DNA of 16,916 nucleotides from contig CAMLFV010000037.1 in the NCBI GenBank assembly GCA_946479395.1, positions 1 through 16,916 of the forward strand. Direction: 5' to 3'. The notes beneath the pieces were generated by a model. It saw nothing but the letters and a program-made list of their open reading frames with translations, did no database searches and was not told the origin of the DNA. This stretch comes from an uncultured Flavobacterium sp. Lineage in GTDB: Bacteria > Bacteroidota > Bacteroidia > Flavobacteriales > Flavobacteriaceae. This document shows, in pieces, positions 15,660 to 16,916 of the stretch. Every line of letters begins with the position of its first letter. The first letter of the stretch is position 1. A program made the position numbers and the translations under genes.

Positions 15660-15667
15660 TATTTTTG
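15660..15667 (+). promoter_or_regulatory. TAnnTTTG -7 promoter box for the histone H1-like gene
   Basis: TATTTTTG exactly fits the Bacteroidetes -7 consensus and lies 29 bases before the ATG at 15697, giving a leader of about 20 bases. No clear TTTG appears at the usual -33 distance. Confidence 0.5.
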
Positions 15668-15696
15668 TATCCTTAAAAAAAATTAAAAAGAATATC

Positions 15697-15873
15697 ATGC
15701 AAGAACTAATTGGAAAAATTAATGCTGAAATGGCTGCATTTAATGAAGATGCACAATTACAATCTGAAAAAGCAAACAAAGCAGCAGGAACAAGAGCCCG
15801 CAAATCAACTTTAAACCTTGAAAAGCTTTTAAAAGAGTTTCGTAAGGTATCTTTAGAAGAATCTAAGAAATAG
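15697..15873 (+). CDS. histone H1-like (Hc1-family) DNA-binding protein
   Basis: A 58-residue Lys/Arg-rich protein beginning MQELIGKINAEM, with the conserved block KANKAAGTRARKSTLNLEKL (25-44) and the end LLKEFRKVSLEESKK. This pattern is characteristic of the short histone H1-like proteins of flavobacteria, thought to bind DNA and help compact the nucleoid. Length is normal. A -7 box at 15660-15667 and a terminator starting two bases after the stop show an independent single-gene transcript. It lies 120 bases after the helicase remnant and looks like normal chromosomal sequence, so the mobile-element scar ends before it. Confidence 0.9.
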   Translation: MQELIGKINAEMAAFNEDAQLQSEKANKAAGTRARKSTLNLEKLLKEFRKVSLEESKK

Positions 15874-15874
15874 T

Positions 15875-15900
15875 AAAAGCTCCAAATGGAGCTTTTATTA
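15875..15900 (+). terminator. rho-independent terminator of the histone H1-like gene
   Basis: AAAAGCTCC (15875-15883) and GGAGCTTTT (15888-15896) form a 9-base-pair stem with an AAAT loop and a T-rich tail, right after the stop codon at 15871-15873. Confidence 0.9.
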
Positions 15901-16079
15901 TTTTAAGAAAGGTTATTATAGAAAAAATATCGCTTTATACTATTTTAAGAATTGAGATTATTGCAAGTTTCATACACAAACGTAACAAGTCTGTCTGTAA
16001 AAACTTTTATTAAAGCTCTCTATCTCTCTTCAGATCAAAGATAATACTGTTTTTATATTTCCTAATTACGTAAGATCAG

Positions 16080-16120
16080 AAAAAAATATTAGCTCTTTAT
16101 CAGAAAATAAAGTGCTAATA
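16080..16120 (-). terminator. rho-independent terminator of the multicopper oxidase gene
   Basis: On the minus strand TATTAGCACTTTAT (plus 16107-16120) pairs with ATAAAGAGCTAATA (plus 16087-16100) around a 6-base loop, with one mismatch, and is followed by seven T. It begins 3 bases after the stop of the oxidase gene. Confidence 0.85.
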
Positions 16121-16122
16121 CT

Positions 16123-16916
16123 TTAATAATTCAATTTAAGACCTAAACCAAACCCCATATCACTGTCGTAATGCGTTCTCATGCTCATATTACGATTTAG
16201 AATATAGCTTAATTCACCCATAAACTCTTTATCAGTGTTAACCATAAAACCGGCACGAATTCGTTTAGAAACCGGTATATCTTCTCTCATTAATTGCAAT
16301 CTAACATTTCCATCATGATAAACTTCTGCCTGTAAGTTAACCAACATCGGCAAGGTGTAAACAAATCCGGCACTTACTAAAGCTCGCTCATCTTTCGTAT
16401 TTTTTTGACCAAAAAGGTTCTTTTCTACTTCATGATGCCCCATTTTTCGGTATCTCCAATCAAAACCTACAAATACTTGAAACCATTGATTGCGACCTAA
16501 AAAACGACCTAAATGAGTTTCAACTTCATAACCATGTGTATCATTATATCCTAGAGCCCATTCTGAAGTTAGTGCCCAACGTGCATTTTGAAACATCAAC
16601 ATTCCGTCATTTCCATTGGTTGCAAAATCGTTTTCAAACATAAAATGGGTCATATTACTTTCGTGCTGTAACATTTTATAGGCTTTTTCTTTATTTACTA
16701 ATAATGGATTTTCATAATTCCCAACTTCGAAAACACGATTCATTCCGCCCATCATATGATATAAAATATGACAGTGAAAAAACCAATCACCTTCGGTATT
16801 CGCCTGAAATTCGATAGTATTGGTTTCCATCGGCATAATATCCAACACATTTTTTAACGGGGAATAAGCTCCGTTTTTGTTAATTACACGGAAATCAAAA
16901 CCATGCAGATGCATTG
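16123..16916 (-). CDS. multicopper oxidase (CopA-like) with C-terminal barrel-like domain, 5' end outside window
   Basis: The visible 263 residues are the C-terminus of a multicopper oxidase; the frame is open to the window edge, so the gene continues beyond it. MHLHG at the edge is the end of the HPMHLHG copper motif, and HCHILYHMMGGM (residues 47-58 of this fragment) gives the type 1 and 3 copper ligands Cys48, His53 and Met58. The first 60 residues finish the third cupredoxin domain. About 190 residues follow with repeated aromatic-alternating strands (WALTSEWALGYND, WFQVFVGFDWRYRK, LVSAGFVYTL) and a final GFGLGLKLNY, a pattern like an outer-membrane barrel of CopB type. Such enzymes oxidise Cu(I) and confer copper tolerance. 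The extra domain suggests a role at the outer membrane, which is inference. Confidence 0.88.
   Translation of the reverse strand, partial: MHLHGFDFRVINKNGAYSPLKNVLDIMPMETNTIEFQANTEGDWFFHCHILYHMMGGMNRVFEVGNYENPLLVNKEKAYKMLQHESNMTHFMFENDFATNGNDGMLMFQNARWALTSEWALGYNDTHGYEVETHLGRFLGRNQWFQVFVGFDWRYRKMGHHEVEKNLFGQKNTKDERALVSAGFVYTLPMLVNLQAEVYHDGNVRLQLMREDIPVSKRIRAGFMVNTDKEFMGELSYILNRNMSMRTHYDSDMGFGLGLKLNY

Noticed and set aside
1..16916. CRISPR arrays, tRNA or rRNA genes, intact transposase or integrase
   Set aside because: No regularly spaced repeats, no recognisable tRNA cloverleaf or rRNA blocks, and no transposase or integrase coding was seen on either strand.

Overview
The window looks like chromosome from a low-GC member of the Bacteroidetes, most likely the Flavobacteriaceae. 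The genes are AT-rich and lack Shine-Dalgarno sites. Several starts have TAnnTTTG-type -7 boxes (1039-1046, 15660-15667). The gene families also fit: a Bacteroidetes histone H1-like (Hc1) protein, a lipoprotein with a Cys at residue 16, and a helicase/methylase remnant of the type carried on Bacteroidetes conjugative elements. Genus and species cannot be fixed from the sequence alone.

Layout. (1) 1-2643, plus strand: a nested inverted repeat, an unknown lipoprotein, a MarR-type regulator and a TspO/MBR-like membrane protein. (2) 2675-4850, minus strand: an egtD-egtB operon for ergothioneine synthesis. (3) 5250-5668, plus strand: a 28-residue membrane peptide, then a CspA-type cold-shock protein with a 3' hairpin. 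(4) 5807-7663, minus strand: a four-gene cluster of a 52-residue peptide, a 215-residue unknown protein, a DCC thiol-disulfide oxidoreductase overlapping it by 4 bases, and a YciF-like (DUF892) ferritin-fold protein. (5) 8222-12526, plus strand: a large HPII-type catalase, a second DUF892 protein, a 69-residue unknown and a 41-residue membrane peptide, ending at a strong hairpin. A YetF/DUF421 membrane protein and two small unknown proteins follow, closed by a second terminator. (6) 12773-15577: a scar. The 3' part of a FAD/Rieske oxidoreductase gene (minus) abuts the 3' part of a conjugative-element helicase/methylase gene (plus). Both lack their 5' ends, and both carry frameshifts, plus an in-frame stop in the helicase. 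(7) 15697-16916: a histone H1-like gene (plus) and the 3' end of a multicopper oxidase with a C-terminal barrel-like domain (minus), cut by the window edge.

Biologically, positions 2675-12526 read as a stress-protection island: ergothioneine, HPII catalase, two YciF-like proteins, a DCC oxidoreductase, a cold-shock protein and membrane-stress proteins. In enterobacteria katE and yciF belong to the RpoS regulon. Bacteroidetes are not known to carry RpoS, so grouping these genes under another regulator is plausible but is inference. The most informative structural feature is the pseudogene-pseudogene junction near 13520-13532, a relic of a mobile-element insertion followed by deletion. I found no tRNA, rRNA, CRISPR array or intact transposase.
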